From Deltaproteobacteria bacterium (lineage in GTDB: Bacteria; Myxococcota_A; Polyangia; Polyangiales; Polyangiaceae), in NCBI GenBank assembly GCA_016218915.1, contig JACRCQ010000037.1:1-64000 (forward strand): DNA of 64,000 bases, read 5' to 3'. A model generated the notes under the pieces. It was not told the DNA's origin and searched no databases. It saw only the letters and a program-made list of their open reading frames with translations. The translations under genes were made by a program, and so were the position numbers. Shown in pieces: positions 17,501 through 24,709 of this stretch (position 1 is the stretch's first letter; the number at the start of each line of letters is the position of its first letter).

Positions 17501-17745
17501 TCGATCTGCTGGTGACTGACATCGAGATGCCACGGCTGACCGGGTTGCAGCTGACCCGTCGAGTCCGTGCCGATGGGCGATTCGAGAGCCTGCCAGTCGT
17601 GGCGCTGTCCTCACTGGCGGGCGAGGACGACATGGCGCGCGGGGTGGCAGCGGGGGTCACGGAGTACCTGGTCAAGCTGGACGGCGAGAAGCTGCTCGAA
17701 GCGGTTCACCGGCTGCTGAAGGAATCGGCTCAGGCGCAGGCATGA
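14515..17745 (+). CDS. cheA: Hybrid chemotaxis histidine kinase CheA with C-terminal receiver
   Basis: About 1076 residues from the ATG at 14515. In order: Hpt domain with phosphorylatable His50 (FRAAHSIKGGAG); a long variable region; dimerisation helices (LESLMNLAGDLVLSRNQL); HATPase with N box HMVRNAADHGIE near 450, DDGRG near 492 and GRGVGMDVV near 545; a CheW-like P5 domain with a Ser/Arg-rich insertion (about 660-710); a second CheW-like domain; and a receiver from about 950 with phosphoacceptor Asp1002 (LVTDIEMP). The kinase-plus-receiver layout matches WspE/FrzE-type hybrids. It overlaps the genes on both sides, which supports a single operon. Confidence 0.94.
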   Translation: MILQDEELLQDYVTECREHLADIEAQLLALEASGDHVDESLINTIFRAAHSIKGGAGLLDLRKLKDLAHRTENVLGQIRSHDLAPTPEVVNILLLAFDRLRSLVNDVKASEETDVSDVCVALTGLSSSSLPADRKHTLTREVEVQVPEAGPQTSIRTSMFDFDRAVLSRQCVYLIECDVSHLPDSARHSPLELLAVLGAHGTILDCTVAEVDASGQGAHSLHVLFASAIDETRIRELSTIPVRRVRKVDASGHGDPASPVVVAPIASNGVPRIELPSHSALSGEGSARAPSPPQDAQEDDRADSAVRASVHPAETSADPPVHSRRQAAQREPTLRENTLRVNVALLESLMNLAGDLVLSRNQLSDAIARGDLDAIGTGSQRMSVVTSDLQQAIVQTRLQPIGNILSKFRRMVRDLSRELDKEIQLDIQGSEVEMDKAIIEGLSEPLTHMVRNAADHGIESLEERRRLGKNPVGLIEIRVQHDAGQVVVEVRDDGRGLDPSAISAAAVTRQVVTREQLTHMSTRDILALIFVPGVSTVRRVTEVSGRGVGMDVVKSNLDRLSGKIEIESELGVGTLFRFILPLTLAIIPSLLVSVAQERFAIPQVNLVELLRIPAAQAKERFELVGDAEVLILRGELIPILHLSAVLGIQRSFTDPVTGRVGVDRRGRAVDRRSRRSEPHGDQPSAPAPPHSASSSARREEADRRYHAASDINVAIVSAGSFRYGLVVEQLHDTLEIVVKPLGRHLKRLREYAGATILGDGTVALILDVNGLAQKAQLVSMAETTRARELAQATQRARQEESISLLVFRNAPAEQCAVPLAQVTRVEHVDASAIETLGGRRTMRYRGTSLPLVTLADASTVGEMDPTQERVVIVFEANGRDVGLLAARPVDAVDVSAMVDRETHRQKGVLGSAIVRNETTLIVDLMELLEATYPEWTAERRSSATNGRNGATILLAEDSEFFRGQVRKCIESAGYKVVLAEDGQAGWELLDQNAGTIDLLVTDIEMPRLTGLQLTRRVRADGRFESLPVVALSSLAGEDDMARGVAAGVTEYLVKLDGEKLLEAVHRLLKESAQAQA

Positions 17746-17765
17746 GGATCAAGGAAGACGGGCTC

Positions 17766-19859
17766 ATGGACAGAAAAGCAAGGACGAGCAAGGCGACCGC
17801 GAAGAAGACGACGACACGATCTGCGTCGATCGATGGGCTCCGGGCAGAGGTCGCCCGCGTGACAGCGGCGGTGCGCCAGGGGCGCATTGATATGCGGGCG
17901 GATCTCGCCGAATGCCGCGGCGAAGCGCAGGATATCCTCCGCGACGTCAACGAGATGCTGGACCACCTGTGCGAAGGGCTCGGGCAAGGGTCGCGGTTCG
18001 TGGACGGCATGATGAGGGGTGAGCCGCCCGTGGAGGACCCTGCGCCGCGGCTCGGCGTCTTTGAAGAGCTTCGCAAGAAGGTGAACCACTTCGGTCACTT
18101 CTTCCGCGCCAGAGCCGCGGATGCCGCTGCCCTCGAGAAGGCGATCGAGCAGGGGCGCTTGAGCTTCCGGGCGGACGCGGGGAAGTACGGCACGTTCTAC
18201 ATGGGAGCGCAGGTCGCAGGCATCAATCGCATGCTCGACGTTCTCACGGGCGCGCTGTCGGCCGCGATGACGAGCCTGGATCGGGTCGCTGCCGGGGACA
18301 CGAGCCAGCGGATCTCGACGCCGCTCGCTGGGGAGCTCGACCAACTCCGCGTGAGCTTCAACGCCTGCGTCGAAGCCTCGGACCGGCAGGTCAAGATCCT
18401 CAAGGGCTTCGCCTCGGGCTGCTTGGACGTCGCCATCGACCCACGGGGCGATCACGACGCATTGAGCAAGGGGTTGGAGGCGATGCGGTCCACGCTCGAC
18501 GCGTTGGTCAAGGTGTCGGACTCCCTGACGCGCGACATCGTGGAGGGGCGCTTGCTGTCGCGGGCGGACACGTCGGCGCACGCCGGGGTGTACAAGGGGA
18601 TCCTCGACGAGTTCAACGGTGCATTGGACGCGCTAGTGGCGCACATCGACGCGATTCCGCATGCCGTAACGATTGTGGATCGCAACTTCAACCTGCAGTT
18701 CGCCAACGCGAAGGCTGTGGAGCAGGCTGGGACCAGCCGCGACGTTGCGATCGGCACCAAGTGCTACGAGATGGTTCGATCGTCGGACTGCCAGACATCC
18801 CGCTGTCCGTGTGCGCAATCGATGAAGGACGGTGGGCTGGTGCGTCGCCGGACGGACGCACACCCGGGGGTCCACGACCTGATGGTGGACTACTGCGGTA
18901 TTCCGGTCCGCACCCGGGAGGGGAAGGTCGTAGGAGCGTTGGGCGTGTACACCGATCAGACCAAGGTGCTGCAGATCTTCCAGGACGTGTCCACGAGCGT
19001 CCACACCCTCGCGACATCGTCCACGGAGCTGTCGGCGATCTCCGGACAGATGGCTTCGGCGTCGCGGACCATGGCCGAGCGGGCACACGCTGCGGCCGCG
19101 GCCACCGAGGAGCTGAGCGTCACATCGAGCGCGGTAGCGCTCGGGATGGATCAAGCCAGCCACAATCTGAGCTCGGTCGCATCGGCCACGACGCAGATGA
19201 CGTCGACGGTGGGCGAGATAGCGGGCAATGCGGACCGGGCAAGAGCGATCACCGAGAAGGCTGTGGCGCAAACGGCCGGGATCTCGGGGCTCATGCAGGA
19301 TCTGGGCAAGGCAGCGCGGGACATCGGCAAGGTGACCGAGACCATCACGAGCATATCGGCGCAGACGAACCTGCTGGCGTTGAACGCGACGATCGAAGCT
19401 GCGCGGGCCGGAGCAGCGGGCAAGGGATTCGGCGTGGTCGCCACGGAGATCAAGGAGCTCGCAAAGCAGACAGCCCACGCCACCGAGGACATCAAGAGCA
19501 AGATTGCGCATATTCAATCGTCGAGCGCCGGCACGATCGCCGACATCGAGAAGATCTCCTGCGTCATCCGCGAAGTCAGCGACATCGTTTCGACCATCGC
19601 GAGCGCAATTGAAGAGCAATCCACGGTCACCGCCAACATCGCCCAGAACGTGGTGGGTGCGTCGCACGGCGTGTCCGAAGCCAACGTGCAGGTCGGACAA
19701 GCGTCCACGGTCACGCAGACGATCGCCAAGGACATCGCCGAGGTCGGTGAGAGCGTCCAGAACACGAGCGATGCCAGCTCCCAGATCGAGCGTAGCGCCG
19801 TGGAGCTTTCCCAGGTTGCGGAGCAGCTCAAGGCGATGGTCGCGACGATTGACGTCTGA
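17766..19859 (+). CDS. Soluble methyl-accepting receptor with HAMP-like repeats and a Cys-rich PAS domain
   Basis: About 697 residues with no transmembrane segment, so a cytosolic receptor. The N-terminal 300 residues show HAMP-like units (LDRVAAGDTSQRIS). A PAS domain follows (LVAHIDAIPHAVTIVDRNFN) with a Cys cluster CYEMVRSSDCQTSRCPC. The C-terminus is a long MCP signalling coiled coil with the kinase-contact tip AQTNLLALNATIEAARAG near residue 530. AAGGAAG upstream of ATG 17766 favours this start; an ATG at 17742 overlapping the cheA stop is the alternative (8 residues longer). The PAS Cys motif may bind a metal or sense redox, which is inference. Confidence 0.92.
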   Translation: MDRKARTSKATAKKTTTRSASIDGLRAEVARVTAAVRQGRIDMRADLAECRGEAQDILRDVNEMLDHLCEGLGQGSRFVDGMMRGEPPVEDPAPRLGVFEELRKKVNHFGHFFRARAADAAALEKAIEQGRLSFRADAGKYGTFYMGAQVAGINRMLDVLTGALSAAMTSLDRVAAGDTSQRISTPLAGELDQLRVSFNACVEASDRQVKILKGFASGCLDVAIDPRGDHDALSKGLEAMRSTLDALVKVSDSLTRDIVEGRLLSRADTSAHAGVYKGILDEFNGALDALVAHIDAIPHAVTIVDRNFNLQFANAKAVEQAGTSRDVAIGTKCYEMVRSSDCQTSRCPCAQSMKDGGLVRRRTDAHPGVHDLMVDYCGIPVRTREGKVVGALGVYTDQTKVLQIFQDVSTSVHTLATSSTELSAISGQMASASRTMAERAHAAAAATEELSVTSSAVALGMDQASHNLSSVASATTQMTSTVGEIAGNADRARAITEKAVAQTAGISGLMQDLGKAARDIGKVTETITSISAQTNLLALNATIEAARAGAAGKGFGVVATEIKELAKQTAHATEDIKSKIAHIQSSSAGTIADIEKISCVIREVSDIVSTIASAIEEQSTVTANIAQNVVGASHGVSEANVQVGQASTVTQTIAKDIAEVGESVQNTSDASSQIERSAVELSQVAEQLKAMVATIDV

Positions 19860-19879
19860 GGGCAGGAGCGAGGAATCCC

Positions 19880-20380
19880 ATGCTGTCTGCAGCAGAAGGC
19901 GACGAATCTCAGGCCCTGCTGGTGTCTACCTTCTATCTCGGCGACAAGTCCTACGGGCTGCCCACGACTCACGTGCAGGAGATCGTGCGATTCCGGGGGG
20001 TCACGCCGGTCCACCACGCTCCCCCGTTCATCCTCGGCGTCGTCAATCTCAGGGGCAAGATCGTCACCGTCTTCGATCTGGCAGCCAGGACCGGCCTGGG
20101 GCGCCTCGCTCAGACTTCGGAAGGCCGGGTCATCATCTTCGAGTGGCACGGCGAGCACGTCGGATTGCTCGTCGACGACGTCATCGACGTCTTCCCCGTG
20201 GAGCCGACGAGCATAGCCCAGGTGCCAGCCAACATGCCCGAGGTACAATCGACGTATCTGCTGGGCATCCTGAGCCACGAGGGGCGGCTGATTCCGATCC
20301 TGAACGAGGACGCCGTGCTGGGCGACGACGAGAGCCCGCACGGCGCTTCCCACGGCGCGCTGCCGGATAGGAAGGGTTGA
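19880..20380 (+). CDS. cheW: CheW coupling protein
   Basis: Encodes 166 residues, essentially a single CheW domain: FYLGDKSYGLPTTHVQEIVRF, ILGVVNLRGKIVTVFDLAARTGLG and VGLLVDDVIDVFPVEP, with the NLRG motif that contacts receptor and kinase. It bridges the receptor to CheA. It starts after GAGCGAGGAATCCC, 20 bases past the receptor stop. Only one free CheW is encoded, whereas the Pseudomonas Wsp system has two; the extra CheW-like domain in CheA may compensate (inference). Confidence 0.95.
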   Translation: MLSAAEGDESQALLVSTFYLGDKSYGLPTTHVQEIVRFRGVTPVHHAPPFILGVVNLRGKIVTVFDLAARTGLGRLAQTSEGRVIIFEWHGEHVGLLVDDVIDVFPVEPTSIAQVPANMPEVQSTYLLGILSHEGRLIPILNEDAVLGDDESPHGASHGALPDRKG

Positions 20381-20382
20381 CG

Positions 20383-21504
20383 ATGCTCCGCGTGCTGGTC
20401 GTGGACGACTCGGTCGTCTACCGCAAGCTCATGACAGAGCTGCTGTCCGGCATCGCGGGCGTGGTCGTAGTAGGAGCGGAGTGCAACGGCAGGACGGCCC
20501 TGACGCGGATCGAGGAGCTGGCGCCGGACCTGGTGACGTTGGACATCGAGATGCCCGGGATGGATGGCCTCGCGGTGCTCGAGGAGCTTCGGACCCGCAA
20601 GCTCGAGGTCGGCGTGCTGATGGTGAGCTCGCACACCGTGCGCGGTGGAGAGCTGACCATTCGCGCGTTGGAGCTCGGAGCGTTCGACTTCGTCACCAAG
20701 CCGCAGCACGGCGCCCTCGAAGACAACCGCTTCTCCCTCGCCGTGTCCCTGCAGGCCATCGTCAAGGCCTTCGTCGCAGGACACCGGATCCGCGGGATGC
20801 TTCGCAAGGTCGCTCCCCGCCCCCCCCGATCACCCTCTCCGCCCGCCTTGACCGCTTCGGCGCCAGCGCTGAGCCTTCCGCCTGCGGCTCGCACACCAAG
20901 GCAGAGCCATCCGCCGGCATGGAAGGTGGGACTGGTGCTGATCGGCGTCTCGACCGGGGGGCCCAATGCGCTGGGGCGGGTCATTCCCGCGCTCGAAGCG
21001 GAGCTCGACGCTCCGGTCGTCGTCGTGCAGCACATGCCCGCTGTCTTTACCCGCTCGCTGGCTGCCAGGCTCGATGCACAGTCGGCGCTGCGGGTGAAAG
21101 AGGCAGAGGACGGCGAAGCGATCGAGCCCGGCTCGGTGTACATCGCGCCAGGGGGCCGGCAGCTGCGAGTCGCCATGGCAGCAGGACGCCGCCAGATCCG
21201 CATCACAGACGACCCGCCCGAGATGAACTGCAAGCCGTCGGTGGACTACCTGTTTCGCTCGGTGTCTCTCCTTCCCTCGCATGGCGTGCTGGGAGTGATC
21301 ATGACGGGGATGGGGTCGGACGGCATGCTGGGGTGTCGTCTGCTGAAGCGCGCGGGCGCACAAATCATCGCCCAGGACGAGGCGAGCTCCGTGGTGTTCG
21401 GCATGCCGAGGGCCGCGATCGATGCAGGTGTGGTGGACAAGGTGTGCTCCCTGGACTCGATCGCCGAGGAGATCACTCGCGCGGTGCGGGGGACCCGGGG
21501 GTGA
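20383..21504 (+). CDS. cheB: Chemotaxis protein-glutamate methylesterase CheB
   Basis: Encodes 373 residues: an N-terminal receiver with VVDDS and phosphoacceptor Asp54 (TLDIEMPGMDG), a Pro/Ser-rich linker and a C-terminal methylesterase domain with the catalytic triad Ser190 (GVSTGGP), His217 (QHMP) and Asp313 (TGMGSDG). It removes methyl groups from, or deamidates, receptor glutamates, reversing CheR. ATG 20383 follows AGGAAGGG; a TTG two codons upstream overlaps the cheW stop and is less likely. It overlaps cheR as GTGA. Confidence 0.95.
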   Translation: MLRVLVVDDSVVYRKLMTELLSGIAGVVVVGAECNGRTALTRIEELAPDLVTLDIEMPGMDGLAVLEELRTRKLEVGVLMVSSHTVRGGELTIRALELGAFDFVTKPQHGALEDNRFSLAVSLQAIVKAFVAGHRIRGMLRKVAPRPPRSPSPPALTASAPALSLPPAARTPRQSHPPAWKVGLVLIGVSTGGPNALGRVIPALEAELDAPVVVVQHMPAVFTRSLAARLDAQSALRVKEAEDGEAIEPGSVYIAPGGRQLRVAMAAGRRQIRITDDPPEMNCKPSVDYLFRSVSLLPSHGVLGVIMTGMGSDGMLGCRLLKRAGAQIIAQDEASSVVFGMPRAAIDAGVVDKVCSLDSIAEEITRAVRGTRG

Positions 21505-22340
21505 CCGCGCTGGCCGGGGAAGAGCTGCGCGCCTGGCTCCGCTACATTCATTCCATCACGGGGATCCATCTCGATGAGTCGAAGTCGTACCTGATCGAGA
21601 ACCGGCTGAGCGGGCTTCGAGAGGCAGAAGGGTGCGCAACCCTCGGAGAGCTGTACTATCGAGTACGCTCGGATCGGGGCACGACCTTGCGGCGAAAAGT
21701 GATCGACGCGATCACGACCGGCGAGACCTACTTCTTCAGGGATCAGAACCCGTTCGAGCTGCTGCGTCACAAGCTCCTGCCCGAACTCATCGATCGTCGG
21801 TCCCGCGAGCTCGGCCCGGGAGCGGTGCCCCTGCGCATCTGGAGCGCTGCATGCTCGACCGGCCAGGAGGTGTACAGCATCGCCATCGTGCTCAGAGAGC
21901 TGCTCGATGATGGCAGCGGCTACAGGATCCGCCTGCTTGGTACGGACATCTCCGACCAGGCAGTCTCACGTGCGAGCTATGGGACTTTCAGCAACTTCGA
22001 GGTGGAGCGCGGGCTGTCCGGCGACAAGAGAGACCGTCACTTCGCCCGTCATGGCGATGGCTGGCGCGTGCGCGACGAGCTCCGAGCCATGGCCGTGTTT
22101 CGCACGATGAACCTGATGGAGGACTTCGCCTGCCTGGGTCGCTTCGACATCATCTTCTGCCGCAACATCGCCATCTACTTCAAGGAAGAGGACCGGGTTG
22201 CGCTGTTCAAGCGGATCGCTCGCGTGATGGAGCCCGATGGTGCGCTCGTCATCGGCTCCATGGAGGCAGTGGCAACTCTGTGCCCGGAGTTCGAGCCGAA
22301 GCGATACCACCGTACGGTGTTCTACGCGCTTCGCACGTGA
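21501..22340 (+). CDS. cheR: Chemotaxis protein methyltransferase CheR
   Basis: About 279 residues from a GTG at 21501 that overlaps the cheB stop (GTGA). An N-terminal helical domain includes DESKSYLIENRLSGL. The methyltransferase domain has TTGETYFFRDQNPFE, the SAM-binding IWSAACSTGQEVYSIAI, LGTDIS and FCRNIAIYF. It methylates receptor glutamates using S-adenosylmethionine. The length is that of a plain CheR; the TPR tail found in WspC is not present. It is the last gene of the cluster and converges on an RCC1 gene 14 bases away. Confidence 0.95.
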   Translation: MTALAGEELRAWLRYIHSITGIHLDESKSYLIENRLSGLREAEGCATLGELYYRVRSDRGTTLRRKVIDAITTGETYFFRDQNPFELLRHKLLPELIDRRSRELGPGAVPLRIWSAACSTGQEVYSIAIVLRELLDDGSGYRIRLLGTDISDQAVSRASYGTFSNFEVERGLSGDKRDRHFARHGDGWRVRDELRAMAVFRTMNLMEDFACLGRFDIIFCRNIAIYFKEEDRVALFKRIARVMEPDGALVIGSMEAVATLCPEFEPKRYHRTVFYALRT

Positions 22341-22354
22341 GCTGGCGGCGCGCC

Positions 22355-24709
22355 TCAATCCGGCAAGCTAACTGCAACCGGCTGGGTGACCACCTCCTCG
22401 AGCAGCTCGCCGGTTCCCTGCCGCCCCTGCGCGTTGTTTCCCCAGCACCACACGCTTCCGTTCTTCCGCAGCGCACAGAAGAACCCTTCCCCTGAAGAAA
22501 GCTCCACGGCTTCGGTGAGCCCGAGCACGCCGTCGTCGTGCCCGCCCGATCCACTGAAGGTCCCGTCCCCACGCTGCCCTTTGAAGTTCCCCCCAGAGCA
22601 GACCACGATGCCGCTGGCGCGCAAGACGCACCTGGTGTTCGACGACTCTGCGACGCTGACCGCGTCGTTGAACGAGTGCTCTTCGTAGAGCTCGATCTTT
22701 GCCCTGCTCTTGTCCGGCGTTCGCAGCTGCTGGTCGACCGGAACCGAGCAGTACGCCCGCCCGTTCGAGCGGACAACGCACCCGTAGTTGCCGCCGAGAG
22801 CCCCGCTGCGCGCTCCCGAGATCCCCTTCATCGCCTGGGCGGTCAGCACATCAGGCTGCACATGGTGGCCCCAACATGCGTAGCCGCCCGCTTGCTCAAT
22901 CGCACAATATCGCGCTGTCACGCGGCCGAAGAGATCGAGCTCATCCGCAAAGACCTGGGTTGCGTGGTTGATCTTCTTGACCGGCGAAGGGGCGAGGATG
23001 CTCGACGAATCCTGGTCGAGCGTGCCCCAGCACATGATCTGGCCATTACGGCGCAGCGCACACGTCGAATCTCCTCCGGCCGCAACGCTCTGTGCGTCCT
23101 TGATTCCGACAACCAGCACAGGCCCGGATCGAGTCTCCGACGTGCTGGCACCGAGCTCGCCGTGCTCGTTCTGGCCCCAGCACGTGACGCGTCCGCTCTT
23201 GAGCACTGCGCACGTGTGGCGCGACCCAGAGGAGATGCCCACCGCATCGCTGACCGACGGGACCTCCTGCGGAACCGCGCGCGGCTGGGGAGAGCTGTCG
23301 CCGCGTTGCCCGTGCTCGTTCGTCCCCCAGCACACCACGGCGCCGGTGCGACGCACCGCGCACCCGTGCGAGACGCCGACCGACACGTGGACGGCGTCTG
23401 ACAGCCCTGAAACAGGCCCTGCCCGATTGACGTACAGCCCGCCCGTATCGCGCCCGATCCGGGCCGCATCCCCCCAGCACGCGACCTTTCCCCCTTTGTG
23501 CAGGACGCACGCGCTCCAACGCGTCGCCGCGACCTGAAGGGCATCTTCCACCCCTTCGATGCTCTTCGCGCGTGTCAAGGGCGGCACCGAGCGTCCCCAT
23601 GCCTGCGGATTCGCCACGAGCCCCCAGCACGCCACCGAGCCCTTGGCGCCTACCGCGCACCCGCCGTCGGTCCAGAGGTTCGTGTCGATGAAGCGTATCC
23701 CCTCCAGGCTCGCTACGCGGGTCGCAAACAAGCGTGTTACCGTGGTGCCGTCGCCGAGCTCGCCGCTCGCGTTGAATCCCCAGCAGTAGGGCTCGCCATT
23801 CGATCGCAATGCACAGGCATGCCGCCCAGCCGCGATCTGCCTGGTGCTGCCGAGATTGAGTACCGCAGTCGGAACCGTGCGCTGCTCTCTTGTCCCATCC
23901 CCCAGCGCGCCTTCATCGTTGCTGCCCCAGCAGGAAGCGCTCCGATCACGCCGGAGGATGCACATGTGACCTGAGCCGATCGCAACCCGGACAGCGTCGT
24001 TGACGCCAAGCACAGCATGCGCCGGAGCGCGTCGCTCCTTGAACGAAGCATCCAACGGAATCAGGGTCTCCGTGCCCCAGCACAGCAATTCACCCGTGCT
24101 CTTCACAGCGCACGCAAAGGTGCTCCCTGCATCCAGCGCTACAGCGTCGGATACGCCGGGCACAGGCGCAGGGGCCATCCACTCCGACTTGGCGTTCGAA
24201 GGCTCGCATTCGCCCCAGATGTTCGAGCCCCAGGCGAGCACCTCGCCGTTTGCGCGAAGCGCGTAGCTCGTCCGTTCCCCGAGCGCGATCGACCGCGCGT
24301 CGGCGATCCCGGCAACCAGCACGGGTTTCCTGCTAGGCTGCTTGTTTCCGCTGCCCACCTGCCCGTAGTCGTTCAATCCCCAGCACGCGACATGCCCGCT
24401 TGGACGCAACACGCACGTGAACCCCATGCTCGCTGCGATTCTCCGCCCCGAAAGAGCACACTCCCCTTGTGCGCACGTCTCGTCCTCGACGCAGGCGCGT
24501 CCACATGCGCCGCAGTGCTCCTGGGTGACCTTGAGCTTGGCCTCGCATCCATTGGCCCTGTTTCGGTCGCAATCGGCAAGCCCCTCATCGCACGTCAGCG
24601 CCTGGAGAGGCTCGACGGGTGGCGAGGAAGGAAGCGCCAAAGGGGGCGGCGGTCCGCACGCTGCTGCGAGCATGGCAGCGGTGATGAAGGTGGTCGCTCT
24701 CACGGACAT
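22355..24709 (-). CDS. RCC1-repeat lipoprotein, two predicted propellers
   Basis: About 784 residues from ATG 24709, which gives signal peptide and lipobox AMLAAAC (Cys18); the frame extends upstream to 24994 but only through the preceding gene. A short Cys motif (CEAKLKVTQEHCGACGRAC) precedes fourteen RCC1-type repeats with the pattern CxLxxxGxVxCWGxNxxGxxG (for example HVACWGLNDYGQVG and VVCWGTNEHGQRG). Fourteen repeats suit two seven-bladed propellers. It overlaps the upstream gene by 10 bp, so translation is probably coupled. It is presumably a surface adhesin or scaffold; eukaryotic RCC1 exchange activity should not be assumed. Confidence 0.88.
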   Translation of the reverse strand: MSVRATTFITAAMLAAACGPPPPLALPSSPPVEPLQALTCDEGLADCDRNRANGCEAKLKVTQEHCGACGRACVEDETCAQGECALSGRRIAASMGFTCVLRPSGHVACWGLNDYGQVGSGNKQPSRKPVLVAGIADARSIALGERTSYALRANGEVLAWGSNIWGECEPSNAKSEWMAPAPVPGVSDAVALDAGSTFACAVKSTGELLCWGTETLIPLDASFKERRAPAHAVLGVNDAVRVAIGSGHMCILRRDRSASCWGSNDEGALGDGTREQRTVPTAVLNLGSTRQIAAGRHACALRSNGEPYCWGFNASGELGDGTTVTRLFATRVASLEGIRFIDTNLWTDGGCAVGAKGSVACWGLVANPQAWGRSVPPLTRAKSIEGVEDALQVAATRWSACVLHKGGKVACWGDAARIGRDTGGLYVNRAGPVSGLSDAVHVSVGVSHGCAVRRTGAVVCWGTNEHGQRGDSSPQPRAVPQEVPSVSDAVGISSGSRHTCAVLKSGRVTCWGQNEHGELGASTSETRSGPVLVVGIKDAQSVAAGGDSTCALRRNGQIMCWGTLDQDSSSILAPSPVKKINHATQVFADELDLFGRVTARYCAIEQAGGYACWGHHVQPDVLTAQAMKGISGARSGALGGNYGCVVRSNGRAYCSVPVDQQLRTPDKSRAKIELYEEHSFNDAVSVAESSNTRCVLRASGIVVCSGGNFKGQRGDGTFSGSGGHDDGVLGLTEAVELSSGEGFFCALRKNGSVWCWGNNAQGRQGTGELLEEVVTQPVAVSLPD

